The notes beneath the pieces are model-generated. The model ran no database searches. It saw only the letters and a program-made list of their open reading frames with translations, and had not been told where the DNA came from. A program made the translations under genes and the position numbers. DNA of 64,000 bases, from positions 744,001 through 808,000 of the forward strand of contig NZ_QAOW01000001.1 in the NCBI RefSeq assembly GCF_003051005.1. Reading direction: 5' to 3'. Each line of letters starts with the position of its first letter. Positions within the stretch are counted from its first letter, which is position 1. This DNA comes from Rhodococcus sp. OK519 (GTDB lineage: Bacteria > Actinomycetota > Actinomycetes > Mycobacteriales > Mycobacteriaceae). Below are positions 45,162-53,674 of the stretch, in pieces.

Positions 45162-45203
45162 CGGTGTTTCCGGGGCTGACCTCCGCCGCAGTGCGGGCGC
45201 CGA

Positions 45204-46412
45204 TTACTTCAGTTCAGCCGAACTCTTCCCGAGCAGGCGCCGGGCGATGATGAGCTGCTGGATCTGCTGGGTGCCCTCGAAGATATCGAGGATCTTGCTG
45301 TCCCGGGCCCACTTCTCGAGCAGCGGGCGCTGCGAGTAGCCGTAGCTACCGGCCAGCTCGACGGCCTTGAGCGACACCGCGGTACCGGTGCGGCCGGCCT
45401 TCGCCTTCGACATGGACGCCTCGAGCGAGTTCGGCTTCTTGTTGTCCGCCATCCACGCGGCGCGCAGCGCCAGCAGATACGACGCCTCCCAGTCGGCCTC
45501 GAGCGCCAGGAATTCGGCGGCCGCGGCGTGCTGGTTGTTGGCCGGGGTGTCGTACGAGATCTCGACGCCGGCCTCTTCCAGGATGCTGCGCAACTCCTCG
45601 AGGACGGCGCGGCCCAGGCCGACGGCCATACCCGCGACGATGGGGCGGGTGTTGTCGAACGTCTGCATGACGCCCGCGAACCCCTTCTCCACGTTCACTT
45701 CCGGGCTGCCGAGCAGGTTGTCCTTCGGGATGCGGCAGTCCTGCAGCAGCAGCACCGCGGTGTCGGACGCCTTGATGCCCAGCTTGTGCTCGAGGCGGGC
45801 CACGCTCAGGCCCGGAGCCTCGCGCGGCACGACGAACGACTTGATCGCGGCGCGGCCCTTGCTCTTGTCGACACTGGCCCACACCACGACATGCGTGGAG
45901 CGCTCCCCGGCGGTGACGAAGATCTTCTCGCCGTTGAGGACCCACTCGTCGCCGTCGAGCACTGCGGTGGTGGTGACGGCGGCGGAGTCGGAGCCGAAGC
46001 TGGGCTCGGTGATGGCCATCGACGCCCACACCTTGCCGAACCGCTCGAGCTGCTCGTCGGTGGCGACGGCGGCGATCGCCGAGTTGCCGAGACCCTGGTA
46101 GGGGATCGACAGGGTCAGACCGACGTCGCCCCAACAGGTTTCGATCACGTTCATCAGCGACGCCATGTTGCCGCCGTTGGCGTTGCCGACGACCTTGGGC
46201 TGGTCGTCACCGCGACCCAGGGCGGCGCCGGATGCGCCCTGGCCCGAGTCGCCCAGCCCCTCGACCATGGCCGCCATGGTGTCGAGTTCCTTGGGGTACT
46301 CGTGCTCGGCGAGGTCGTACTTGCGGGACACGGGCCGGAAGATTTGTGCTGCGACCTGATGCGCCTGGTTCGCAGAGGCCTTCAGCTTCTTGGGAAGTTC
46401 GAGATTGATCAT
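45204..46412 (-). CDS. fadE23: Acyl-CoA dehydrogenase (FadE23-like)
   Basis: This 402-residue flavoprotein has the FAD/acyl-CoA binding block MAITEPSFGSDSAAVTTTA, then NGEKIFVTAGERS. The C-terminal helix is KILDIFEGTQQIQQLIIARR. It oxidises an acyl-CoA to the 2-enoyl-CoA; the substrate is unknown. It lies 33 bases after fadE24 on the same strand, the Rv3139-Rv3140 order. Two such FadE proteins encoded together often form a heteromeric complex in actinobacteria. The last codons are duplicated in decayed form at 44140. Confidence 0.87.
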   Translation of the reverse strand: MINLELPKKLKASANQAHQVAAQIFRPVSRKYDLAEHEYPKELDTMAAMVEGLGDSGQGASGAALGRGDDQPKVVGNANGGNMASLMNVIETCWGDVGLTLSIPYQGLGNSAIAAVATDEQLERFGKVWASMAITEPSFGSDSAAVTTTAVLDGDEWVLNGEKIFVTAGERSTHVVVWASVDKSKGRAAIKSFVVPREAPGLSVARLEHKLGIKASDTAVLLLQDCRIPKDNLLGSPEVNVEKGFAGVMQTFDNTRPIVAGMAVGLGRAVLEELRSILEEAGVEISYDTPANNQHAAAAEFLALEADWEASYLLALRAAWMADNKKPNSLEASMSKAKAGRTGTAVSLKAVELAGSYGYSQRPLLEKWARDSKILDIFEGTQQIQQLIIARRLLGKSSAELK

Positions 46413-46445
46413 CGAAAGGTCTCCTGTAAACGGATCGGGTCGGCG

Positions 46446-47849
46446 TCAGATGAGGACGATGCCCTCGGCAACGCCGATGGCTCGCAGGTCGCGGTACCAG
46501 CGCTCCACCGGGTGCTCCTTGGTGAAGCCGTGGCCGCCGAGCAACTGGACGCCGTCCAGACCGATCTGCATGCCCTTGTCCGACGCGAGCTTGCGGGCCA
46601 GTGCGGCCTCGCGGCCGAACGACAGACCCTGCTCCGCGCGGGATGCGCCACGCAGCGTCACCAGACGCATGCTGTCGAGCTCGATCGCGATGTTCGAGAT
46701 CATGAACGCCACCGCCTGACGGTGGCTGATCGGCTCGCCGAACGCCTCCCGCTCGTTGGCGTACGGAATCACGTAGTCGAGCACGGCCTGGCTGGTGCCG
46801 ACCGCGAGCGACGCCCAGCCCAGGCGTGCGAGACGGACCGCGTCGGCGTACTCGCGGGCGCGCTGGTCGGCGTCGCCATCACCGAGGATCGCTGACTCCG
46901 GCACCGCGACGTCGGTGAGGATCAGGCGGCCCAGTCCGGCGGCGCGCAGACCCATACTCGGATCCGCCTCCACGACAAGACCCTTGGTATCGGATTCGAC
47001 GATGAAGAACGCGGGACGGCCGTCGAGTTCGGCGGCGACGACGAACAGCTCGGCCGAACCCGCGGCGGGGACGAGGCTCTTGACGCCGTTGAGCTTGTAG
47101 CCGCTGGGGGAGCGGACGGCCTTGGTTCGCAGCGCGAACGGGTCGAACAGCGCGCGCGGCTCGCTCACCACGACGGCCGCGGCGGGCACGTTGTCGGCGG
47201 CGAACGCGGGCAGGTACGTCTTCTGCTGGGCGTCGGTGCCCCACTGGGTGAGGGCGACGGCCACGCCGCTGGGCGCGAGGATCGGCAGCGCCAGACCCAT
47301 GTCGCCGTGCGCGAGGGCCTCGGCGACGAGCGAGTTGGTGACCGCGCCGCGCTCGGACGCCGCACCCTCGAACTCCTCGGGGATGTTGATGAGCGTGATG
47401 CCCAGCTCCGCGGAGCGCTTCAGCAGATCGGCGGGCGCCGTGGCGGCCTCGTCGGCGTCGTACGCGGCCGGGCGCAGGATCTCGGCCGAGAACTCGCGCA
47501 CCGTCTCGACGATCATCTTCTGCTCGTCGTCCGGCGTCAGGTCGAAGTAGCCGGCGTTCTTGGGGGCGCCGTCGGGCAGGCGCTTGGGCGCCCCGTTGCC
47601 GGAGACCCGGTTGAACGTGCGGGTCGCGGCACCGAGCGTCTTGAAGCCGGTCTTGGTGCCCTCGTAGGTGACGCGGTCGATGACCTGACGCAGGTTGTAC
47701 TTCTCGGCCAGGTCGGACCCGGTGATCCGGGTCAGCACGCGCATGGCGGCGCCCATCGCGTCCCGCTTGACCGGGTTCAAGCCGACCGCCGAGGTGTCGC
47801 GGGGCTCACGCTTGGCGCCGTTCGTCTTCACAACGTCTTGCTTGCTCAT
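46446..47849 (-). CDS. fadE24: Acyl-CoA dehydrogenase (FadE24-like)
   Basis: This 467-residue protein has an N-terminal extension of about 90 residues before the dehydrogenase domain (LTPDDEQKMIVETVREFSAE). VVVSEPRALFDPFALRTKA sits where FAD-binding loops lie, and the end is GVQLLGGHGFTKEHPVERWYRD. It partners fadE23, 33 bases downstream. The ATG at 47849 is preferred; an in-frame ATG at 47858 is an alternative. A 16-bp palindrome 40 bases upstream probably controls the operon. Substrate is unknown. Confidence 0.87.
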   Translation of the reverse strand: MSKQDVVKTNGAKREPRDTSAVGLNPVKRDAMGAAMRVLTRITGSDLAEKYNLRQVIDRVTYEGTKTGFKTLGAATRTFNRVSGNGAPKRLPDGAPKNAGYFDLTPDDEQKMIVETVREFSAEILRPAAYDADEAATAPADLLKRSAELGITLINIPEEFEGAASERGAVTNSLVAEALAHGDMGLALPILAPSGVAVALTQWGTDAQQKTYLPAFAADNVPAAAVVVSEPRALFDPFALRTKAVRSPSGYKLNGVKSLVPAAGSAELFVVAAELDGRPAFFIVESDTKGLVVEADPSMGLRAAGLGRLILTDVAVPESAILGDGDADQRAREYADAVRLARLGWASLAVGTSQAVLDYVIPYANEREAFGEPISHRQAVAFMISNIAIELDSMRLVTLRGASRAEQGLSFGREAALARKLASDKGMQIGLDGVQLLGGHGFTKEHPVERWYRDLRAIGVAEGIVLI

Positions 47850-47889
47850 GATGACCATTTCTCGGGGGTGCGGTCTCGGACGCCCCTAC

Positions 47890-47905
47890 CTTACTCCGGA
47901 GTAAG
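47890..47905. promoter_or_regulatory. 16-bp palindromic operator upstream of fadE24
   Basis: CTTACTCCGGAGTAAG is fully palindromic and lies 41 bases before the fadE24 ATG, in the shared region with a divergent sensor kinase. A TetR-type repressor is the most likely binder, by analogy with other actinobacterial fatty-acid genes. Confidence 0.6.
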
Positions 47906-48089
47906 AAACGAAGTCGAGTCCAACTGGAAAGTGACGAGCATCACGATCCGGACACCTCCCTCCCGCGTTTTGCGCACTTGTCGCGAGATTCGGGGCGTGC
48001 GGACCGCGACAAGTGCGCGTAACGCGACCGCTGCCACCTCCTCCTCTGGCAGGAGGTGACGGTTCGGGGGCTCGCCTACCGTTGAATCT

Positions 48090-49304
48090 GTGATCGATAT
48101 CCGCCCGCGCGTCGATGTGGGAGTGCTGGTGCGCTGGGCGCCGGTGGTCCTGGTGCCGTTGATGCTCGTCTCGAGCACCTTTCCCGGTCGGTACCACGTT
48201 CCGTTGAGCTACTGGGCGCTGGCGATGACCGCCGCGGCGGTGTTCGTGGTGGCGGACCGCTGGCCGTTTCCCGTGTCGATCGCCGCGTCGGCGCTGGCTG
48301 TCCCGATGTTCGCGGCTGATGCATGGGGCTTGTCCGGGCTGGTGCCGTACCTGGGCGCTGTGGCACTCGCCGAGTTGGCGATGCGCACCCACCGCACGGT
48401 GCCGATCGTGGTGGCGGCCGGGTGCTGGGCCGGCGCCGTGCTGGTGGGGCACTGGCTCGAGACCGCCGGGGCCTCGACGTCCGAGAGCTTCTGGCGGGCG
48501 GCGACGCTGGTCTCGGCCGTCGCCTATGTGGGACTGCCCTTGCTGCTGGGGCTCTACCTGCGCGCGCAGCGGGACCTCGCGGTGACGTACCGGGCGCGGG
48601 CCGCCGAGGCGGAATCTCGCAGGGCCGCGGCCGAATTGCAGACCAGGGCGGCCGAACGTAGCGCCGTGGCGCGTGAGCTGCACGACCTCGTCGCCCATCA
48701 CATGGCGTCGATCGTGCTGCGGATCGGCGTCGCCCGCCACGTGACGACGGACGCCGACCCACGTGTGCACGAGGTGCTCGACGACGTGCACCGGACCGCC
48801 TCCGACGCGCTGGCCGATATCCGTCGACTGCTCATCGCGCTGCGCGATCCGGAGCTCGGGGAGGTCGCCCTCGTCGAGTCGGACGCGGTGCCGATCGAGA
48901 TCGCGTCGGCGATCGAGCGCACCCGCACGGCCGGATTCGACGTCGCCGCCGACGTGGATCCGGATCTGGGTGGGCTCGACGCGATCGGCCGGCTGACGCT
49001 GCTTCGGGTGGTGCAGGAGTCCCTGACCAACGTGATGAAGCACGGCGACCCCTGCGGCATCGTCAGGGTGACCGTCGAGCGCGGCGGCGGCGGCGTCAGC
49101 GTGCGGATCGACAGCGCCGGGCACGGCGACGGTTCGAATCCGACCGGCCACGGCATCATCGGGATGGGGGAGCGGGTGGATCTTGTCGGCGGTCGACTCG
49201 ACGCGGGCGCGACCGACCGAGGATGGGTCGTCGACGCCTGGATTCCCGAACCCGCCCCTGAACCCTGCCCCGAGCCGGGGTCGACGAGTGAGGCCGGCGC
49301 CTGA
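48090..49304 (+). CDS. NarL-type sensor histidine kinase
   Basis: This 404-residue membrane kinase has about five N-terminal helices, no obvious extracellular sensor, a HisKA_3 dimerisation domain with phospho-acceptor His in VARELHDLVAHHMASI, and an ATPase domain ending GHGIIGMGERVDLVGGRLDA. TACCGT (about 48077-48082) ends 7 bases before GTG 48090, so the mRNA is probably leaderless. The stop shares a base with the start of the regulator gene. The signal is unknown. Confidence 0.87.
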   Translation: MIDIRPRVDVGVLVRWAPVVLVPLMLVSSTFPGRYHVPLSYWALAMTAAAVFVVADRWPFPVSIAASALAVPMFAADAWGLSGLVPYLGAVALAELAMRTHRTVPIVVAAGCWAGAVLVGHWLETAGASTSESFWRAATLVSAVAYVGLPLLLGLYLRAQRDLAVTYRARAAEAESRRAAAELQTRAAERSAVARELHDLVAHHMASIVLRIGVARHVTTDADPRVHEVLDDVHRTASDALADIRRLLIALRDPELGEVALVESDAVPIEIASAIERTRTAGFDVAADVDPDLGGLDAIGRLTLLRVVQESLTNVMKHGDPCGIVRVTVERGGGGVSVRIDSAGHGDGSNPTGHGIIGMGERVDLVGGRLDAGATDRGWVVDAWIPEPAPEPCPEPGSTSEAGA

Positions 49305-49942
49305 TGATTCGACTCCTGATCGTGGACGACCAGCGACTCGTGCGTGCGGGCCTGCGGATGCTGTGCGAATCGACAGACGACCTCGAGGTGGCCGGGGAGG
49401 CCGCCAACGGTGAGGAGGCGATCCGTCAGGCTGCCGAACTCGCGCCGGACGTCATCCTGATGGACCTGCGAATGCCGGGACTCGACGGCATCGAGGCGAC
49501 CCGCCGGATCGTCGGCTCGGGTTCCGGTGCGAAGGTGCTGGTGCTCACCACTTTCGACGACGACGATCACCTCTACCCCGCGCTGGCCGCGGGGGCGACG
49601 GGCTTCCTGGTCAAGGACACCGCGCCCACCGACCTGCTGAACGCGATCCGCCGGACCGTCGACGGGGACATGCTCTTCTCGCCCGCCCTCATGCGACGTC
49701 TGGTCGACCGCGCCGTCGCGTCGGGTCCCGGTGGGGATGCGGCCGTCGCTGACGCGGTCGCGCTCACCCCGCGGGAGCGGGAGGTGCTGGCTCTCGTCGG
49801 TGAGGGGCTGGGCAACCAGGAGATCGCCGACCGCCTGCATCTCGGCGTGACCACGGTGAAGACGCACGTTGCGAACCTGATGGACAAGACGGGCTGCGGT
49901 AACCGGGTCCGGCTCGCGGTCTACTCGCACAAACGCGGCTGA
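49304..49942 (+). CDS. NarL/LuxR-family response regulator
   Basis: This 212-residue regulator has receiver Asp in DVILMDLRMPGLDGIEATRR and Lys in FLVKDTAPTD. A C-terminal LuxR helix-turn-helix contains LTPREREVLALVGEGLGNQE and TTVKTHVANLM. It is coupled to the preceding kinase gene (TGATG overlap), so the two are a cognate pair. Target genes are not evident, though a divergent fadE24 operon lies on the other side of the kinase. Confidence 0.9.
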   Translation: MIRLLIVDDQRLVRAGLRMLCESTDDLEVAGEAANGEEAIRQAAELAPDVILMDLRMPGLDGIEATRRIVGSGSGAKVLVLTTFDDDDHLYPALAAGATGFLVKDTAPTDLLNAIRRTVDGDMLFSPALMRRLVDRAVASGPGGDAAVADAVALTPREREVLALVGEGLGNQEIADRLHLGVTTVKTHVANLMDKTGCGNRVRLAVYSHKRG

Positions 49943-50031
49943 CCCGTGTCGTTCGGTGCAGTTCGAAATGTGCACACAACCTTCACAACTCCTGCCGGGC
50001 ATCCACACAACCGCCCCATACAGTCGAGTGT

Positions 50032-50721
50032 GTGACCAAGCCCGATCGAGCCAGCCAGCGCCGAGTGCTCGTCGTCGACGACGAACGCACGATCTCGGAG
50101 TCCATCGCCGTGCGACTGCGCGCGGAGGGGTACGACGTGCGGATCGCGTTCGACGGGCCGACCGCAGTGTCGGAGTGTGAGGCGTTCGGCGCCGATCTCG
50201 TGGTGTTGGACGTGATGCTGCCCGGCTTCGACGGACTCGAGGTGTGCAGGCGCATTCAGGCGTCCCGCCCCGTCCCGGTGCTGATGTTGACCGCGCGGGC
50301 CGACGAGACGGACATGGTGATCGGACTCGGGGTGGGCGCCGACGACTACTTGAGCAAGCCGTTCAGCATGCGGGTGCTGGTTGCGCGGGTCTCGGCGTTG
50401 TTGCGTCGGGCCGATCGCGCCGCAGACGCCGATCTCCTGGTGCTCGGCGAGGTGTCGGTCGACCTGAGCGCCCGCCTGGTCCGGGTCGCGGGAGTCGAGG
50501 TTCATCTCACGCGCACCGAGTTCGACCTGTTGGTTCACTTGGCATCTCGGCCGCGTGCGGCGATCGCTCGTGAAACCCTGCTCGAACAGGTGTGGGGCTG
50601 GGGCGGCGCGGCCGGCAGTCGTACCGTCGACAGTCACGTGAAGGCGTTGCGTCGCAAGCTCGGTGGGGACCTGATCCGCACGGTGCACGGCGTCGGCTAC
50701 GCGTTGGAGGTGCCGCGATGA
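50032..50721 (+). CDS. OmpR-family response regulator
   Basis: This 229-residue regulator has receiver DLVVLDVMLPGFDGLEVCRR and LSKPF. A winged-helix output domain has LTRTEFDLLVHLASRP and TVDSHVKALRRKLGG. TACAGT (50019-50024) ends 7 bases before GTG 50032, so the transcript may be leaderless. Repeated CACAAC motifs at 49975, 49984 and 50006 could be binding sites for autoregulation. The stop overlaps the kinase ATG. Confidence 0.92.
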   Translation: MTKPDRASQRRVLVVDDERTISESIAVRLRAEGYDVRIAFDGPTAVSECEAFGADLVVLDVMLPGFDGLEVCRRIQASRPVPVLMLTARADETDMVIGLGVGADDYLSKPFSMRVLVARVSALLRRADRAADADLLVLGEVSVDLSARLVRVAGVEVHLTRTEFDLLVHLASRPRAAIARETLLEQVWGWGGAAGSRTVDSHVKALRRKLGGDLIRTVHGVGYALEVPR

Positions 50722-51713
50722 GCTGGCCGCGTCCCCTCGACCCCTTCCGTTCCTTCAAGGTCAAGACCGGGCTGCTGGTTGTCGCGTCGCTACTGCTCGC
50801 GTCACTGACGTTCTGGCTCACGTCGCAGTGGCAGTTCCGATTCGCCCTCCTGTCTGCGCTCGTTGCGGCGCTGGTGGTGACGCAGGTGCTCGCGCACGGC
50901 ATGACGTCGCCGCTGCGGGAGATGACCGCGGCGGCGAAAGCGATGGCGACCGGCGACTATTCGCGCCGGGTGCGGTCGACATCGCGGGACGAGATCGGCC
51001 AACTGGCCGTGGCGTTCAACCAGATGGCCGAGGATCTCGAGGCCGAGGATCGGTACCGCCGTGAGCTGATCGGCAACGTCTCGCACGAACTGCGCACGCC
51101 CATCGCGGCATTGCAGGCGGTGCTCGAGAACGTGGTCGACGGCGTTGCGACCGCCGACCGGCCGACGATGGTGTCGGCGCTCGCACAGACCGAGCGGCTG
51201 GGCAGCCTGGTCGCGGATCTGCTGGACCTGTCCAGGCTCGAGGGAGGTGCGGTCCCGCTGCGCCGAGCCAGCTTCGAGATCGAGCCCTTCCTGGACGAGG
51301 TGATCGTGCAGGCGTCCAGCCCCGAGCGGCCGCTGCGGGTGGACATCGACGTCGCCCCGGTGGGGCTGCGCGCGGTGGCGGACACCGCGCGTCTGCATCA
51401 GGTGATCGCGAACCTCGTCGACAACGCGGCACGGCACGGCTCGCAGGATTCGCCCGTGTGGATCCGGATCCGCGTGCGCGCCGACCCGCATGCCGACGAG
51501 CTGATCCTGGACGTGCACGACGACGGCCCGGGAATCCCCGACGCCGACCGTTCACGGGTGTTCGAACGTTTCGCGCGTGGCGGCGCACAGGACGGCGGGA
51601 CCGGGCTCGGGCTCGCGATCGCCCGCTGGGCCGTGGAGCTGCACGACGGCCGGATCGAAGTTCTCGACACGTCCGACGGCTGCTGCATCCGAGTGGCGTT
51701 GCCGCAGAGCTAG
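50718..51713 (+). CDS. HAMP-containing sensor histidine kinase
   Basis: This 331-residue kinase has two closely spaced N-terminal helices with almost no extracytoplasmic loop, then a HAMP domain (about 60-115). The H-box is NVSHELRTPIAALQAV, the N-box IANLVDNAARHG, with DDGPGIPDADR and GGTGLGLAIARW. With so small an outside part it may sense membrane or internal cues. The ATG overlaps the regulator stop. The OmpR-type pair sits directly after the NarL-type pair, separated by about 90 bases. Confidence 0.92.
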   Translation: MSWPRPLDPFRSFKVKTGLLVVASLLLASLTFWLTSQWQFRFALLSALVAALVVTQVLAHGMTSPLREMTAAAKAMATGDYSRRVRSTSRDEIGQLAVAFNQMAEDLEAEDRYRRELIGNVSHELRTPIAALQAVLENVVDGVATADRPTMVSALAQTERLGSLVADLLDLSRLEGGAVPLRRASFEIEPFLDEVIVQASSPERPLRVDIDVAPVGLRAVADTARLHQVIANLVDNAARHGSQDSPVWIRIRVRADPHADELILDVHDDGPGIPDADRSRVFERFARGGAQDGGTGLGLAIARWAVELHDGRIEVLDTSDGCCIRVALPQS

Positions 51714-51738
51714 ACCGCACTCACGATCGATATCCCTT

Positions 51739-51766
51739 CGGGGCCGGACCATTCCGACCGGCCCCG
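51739..51766 (+). terminator. Terminator after the OmpR-type kinase
   Basis: CGGGGCCGG and CCGGCCCCG pair (9 bp) around a 10-base loop, between the kinase and the next membrane-protein gene. Confidence 0.7.
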
Positions 51767-51812
51767 TGATGACGCCTGCCCATCGACGGCCGGCATGGAC
51801 GAGGAGGACATG

Positions 51813-53318
51813 ATGACCGCACCGACGACGAGCCCGCGGGAGACGACTTCGGATGACGGCCTGTGGCATTGGCGGCGCGACGTGTGGCGCCGCGACCGGA
51901 CGACGATGGTCCCGCGAGCGACGCTGGTCGCGGCGCTGGGGGCGGGCGCGATCGCGACCCTGATCCTGCAGACATCGGTGGTGAGCATCGCGTACCTGCT
52001 GACCGGGGCTGCGGTGGCGGTCACTGCCTTCGCCACCGTGCGTCCGCGTCCGACACAGCTCCAGCTCGCCGCTGTCGCGGGCGCGCTCGCCCTGCTCGCG
52101 GTGGCGGCCGTCCGCGGAGCCGAATGGCTGATCGTGCTGTGTGTGGTGGCGAGCTGGGTGGTGGGATCTGTTGCGCTGGTTGGAGGCTGGACGTGGACCG
52201 GACTCACGCTCGCATCCGTCGCGCTCTGGCTCACACCGGTACGGCTGGTCGGCTGGGTGGAGCGGGGCCGAAGCCGGCTGAGCATGGGCGGCGGTGTCAA
52301 GCCGGGACGGGTGATCGGCGTGACGGCGATCAGTGTGGCGCTGGTGGCGCTGTTCGGTTCACTGTTCGTGAGCGCGGACCCGGAGTTCGGCCGGATGTTC
52401 GACTCCGTGGTTCCCGATGTACGGGTGAGCAACCCGGTCGGACGCCTGCTCGTCGGGTGCTTCGTCGCGGTGGCCGCACTGGCGGCTGCCTACTTGCGGC
52501 GGCGGCCCCCGACATTCGACGCCCTTGCGCCGGGCGGCGGTCGTCCGATCGCGCGGTGGGAGTGGGTGGTACCGCTGGTGCTGCTCGATGCGCTGTTCGC
52601 CGGCTTCGTCGCGGTGCAGGTGCGGGTGCTGTTCGGCGGCGACCGGCACGTCCGGGACACCGCCGGACTTACGTACGCGAACTACGCGCGGCAGGGTTTC
52701 TGGCAACTCGCGGCGGTGACCGTCCTGACGCTGATCGTCGTTGCCGTGGCGGTTCGGAAGGTGGACCGCGGCAACGCGCGGGACCGGGTATCGGCACGGG
52801 TGCTGCTGGGCGCGCTGTGTGTACTGACGCTCGTCGTCGTCGCGTCGGCCGTGCATCGGATGGCGCTGTACGAGAACGAGTTCGGTTTCACCCGGTTGCG
52901 TCTGGGTGTGATGGCGGCGGAGCTGTGGTTGGGCGTGGTGTTCGTGCTGCTGCTCGCGGCCGGGATTCGGATGTCGGCGCGGTGGCTGCCGCGGGCGGTA
53001 CTGGTGTCGGCTTCCGTGGGTTTGCTCGGATTCGCCGCGATCAATCCGGACGGCTACATCGCCGAGCAGAACGTGAAGCGATACGCCGACACCGGCGACA
53101 TCGACGTCCAGTACGCGCGCGGCCTGTCCGTCGACGCCGTGCCCGCGCTCGACCGCCTACCCGAACCGGTGCGGTCGTGCGCACTGAACGGCATCGGTAT
53201 CGGCGTCCGCGACGAGCCGGCATGGTTCGAGTACAACGCGTCCCGGTCGCGGGCGACGCAGATCCTGCGGGCGAGGCCGGTGGGTCCGTGTAGCCCGGGA
53301 TTCGGCTCCACTCTCTAG
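51813..53318 (+). CDS. DUF4173/DUF4153 polytopic membrane protein
   Basis: This 501-residue protein has roughly 12 hydrophobic segments. DPEFGRMFDSVVPD and a late AINPDGYIAEQNVKRYADTG are characteristic of DUF4153/4173 proteins. The last 70 residues are soluble and include a lone DIDVQYARGLSVDAVPAL segment. GAGGAGG at 51801-51807 favours ATG 51813. Located downstream of two two-component systems and after a terminator; it may be a target, but no site shows this. Function is unknown. Confidence 0.78.
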   Translation: MTAPTTSPRETTSDDGLWHWRRDVWRRDRTTMVPRATLVAALGAGAIATLILQTSVVSIAYLLTGAAVAVTAFATVRPRPTQLQLAAVAGALALLAVAAVRGAEWLIVLCVVASWVVGSVALVGGWTWTGLTLASVALWLTPVRLVGWVERGRSRLSMGGGVKPGRVIGVTAISVALVALFGSLFVSADPEFGRMFDSVVPDVRVSNPVGRLLVGCFVAVAALAAAYLRRRPPTFDALAPGGGRPIARWEWVVPLVLLDALFAGFVAVQVRVLFGGDRHVRDTAGLTYANYARQGFWQLAAVTVLTLIVVAVAVRKVDRGNARDRVSARVLLGALCVLTLVVVASAVHRMALYENEFGFTRLRLGVMAAELWLGVVFVLLLAAGIRMSARWLPRAVLVSASVGLLGFAAINPDGYIAEQNVKRYADTGDIDVQYARGLSVDAVPALDRLPEPVRSCALNGIGIGVRDEPAWFEYNASRSRATQILRARPVGPCSPGFGSTL

Positions 53319-53323
53319 CGGGG

Positions 53324-53653
53324 CTAGCTCCAGGGCTGGATCGGCCGCTTCACCCACATGATCTTCTCGTCCGCATGCGCCGGCGTCGCCCGCGGATGAC
53401 CCGGATGCGCCGCAGCCCAGCGCGACTTCTCGTCGAGCTGTTCCGCGACAACCGTCCAGGTCTCTCGCGTGCTCGGCGGATTGACGCTCGCCTCCCGCGC
53501 CAGCTTGCGCAGTTGCGCGTCGGGCAGGTCGAGGAGTTCGGCGCCGCTGATGGCGCGCTCCCAGATGTATCGGGCCAGCTCGGTCGCCTTCTCGCGTCGC
53601 TTCCGGTCGGCCGCATCCGTGTGGGCGAAGTCGACCTCGTTCGGATCCGTCAT
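53324..53653 (-). CDS. Small helical protein of unknown function
   Basis: This 109-residue protein is charged and predicted mainly helical, with RKRREKATELARYIWERAIS and REASVNPPSTRETW. It has no Cys motif, signal or membrane helix. It ends 6 bases from the convergent DUF4173 gene and lies downstream of the multicopper oxidase on the same strand with a 21-base gap, so it may be part of that transcript. I do not recognise the family. Confidence 0.6.
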   Translation of the reverse strand: MTDPNEVDFAHTDAADRKRREKATELARYIWERAISGAELLDLPDAQLRKLAREASVNPPSTRETWTVVAEQLDEKSRWAAAHPGHPRATPAHADEKIMWVKRPIQPWS

Positions 53654-53674
53654 CTACATGTACCTCTCGCCGGA

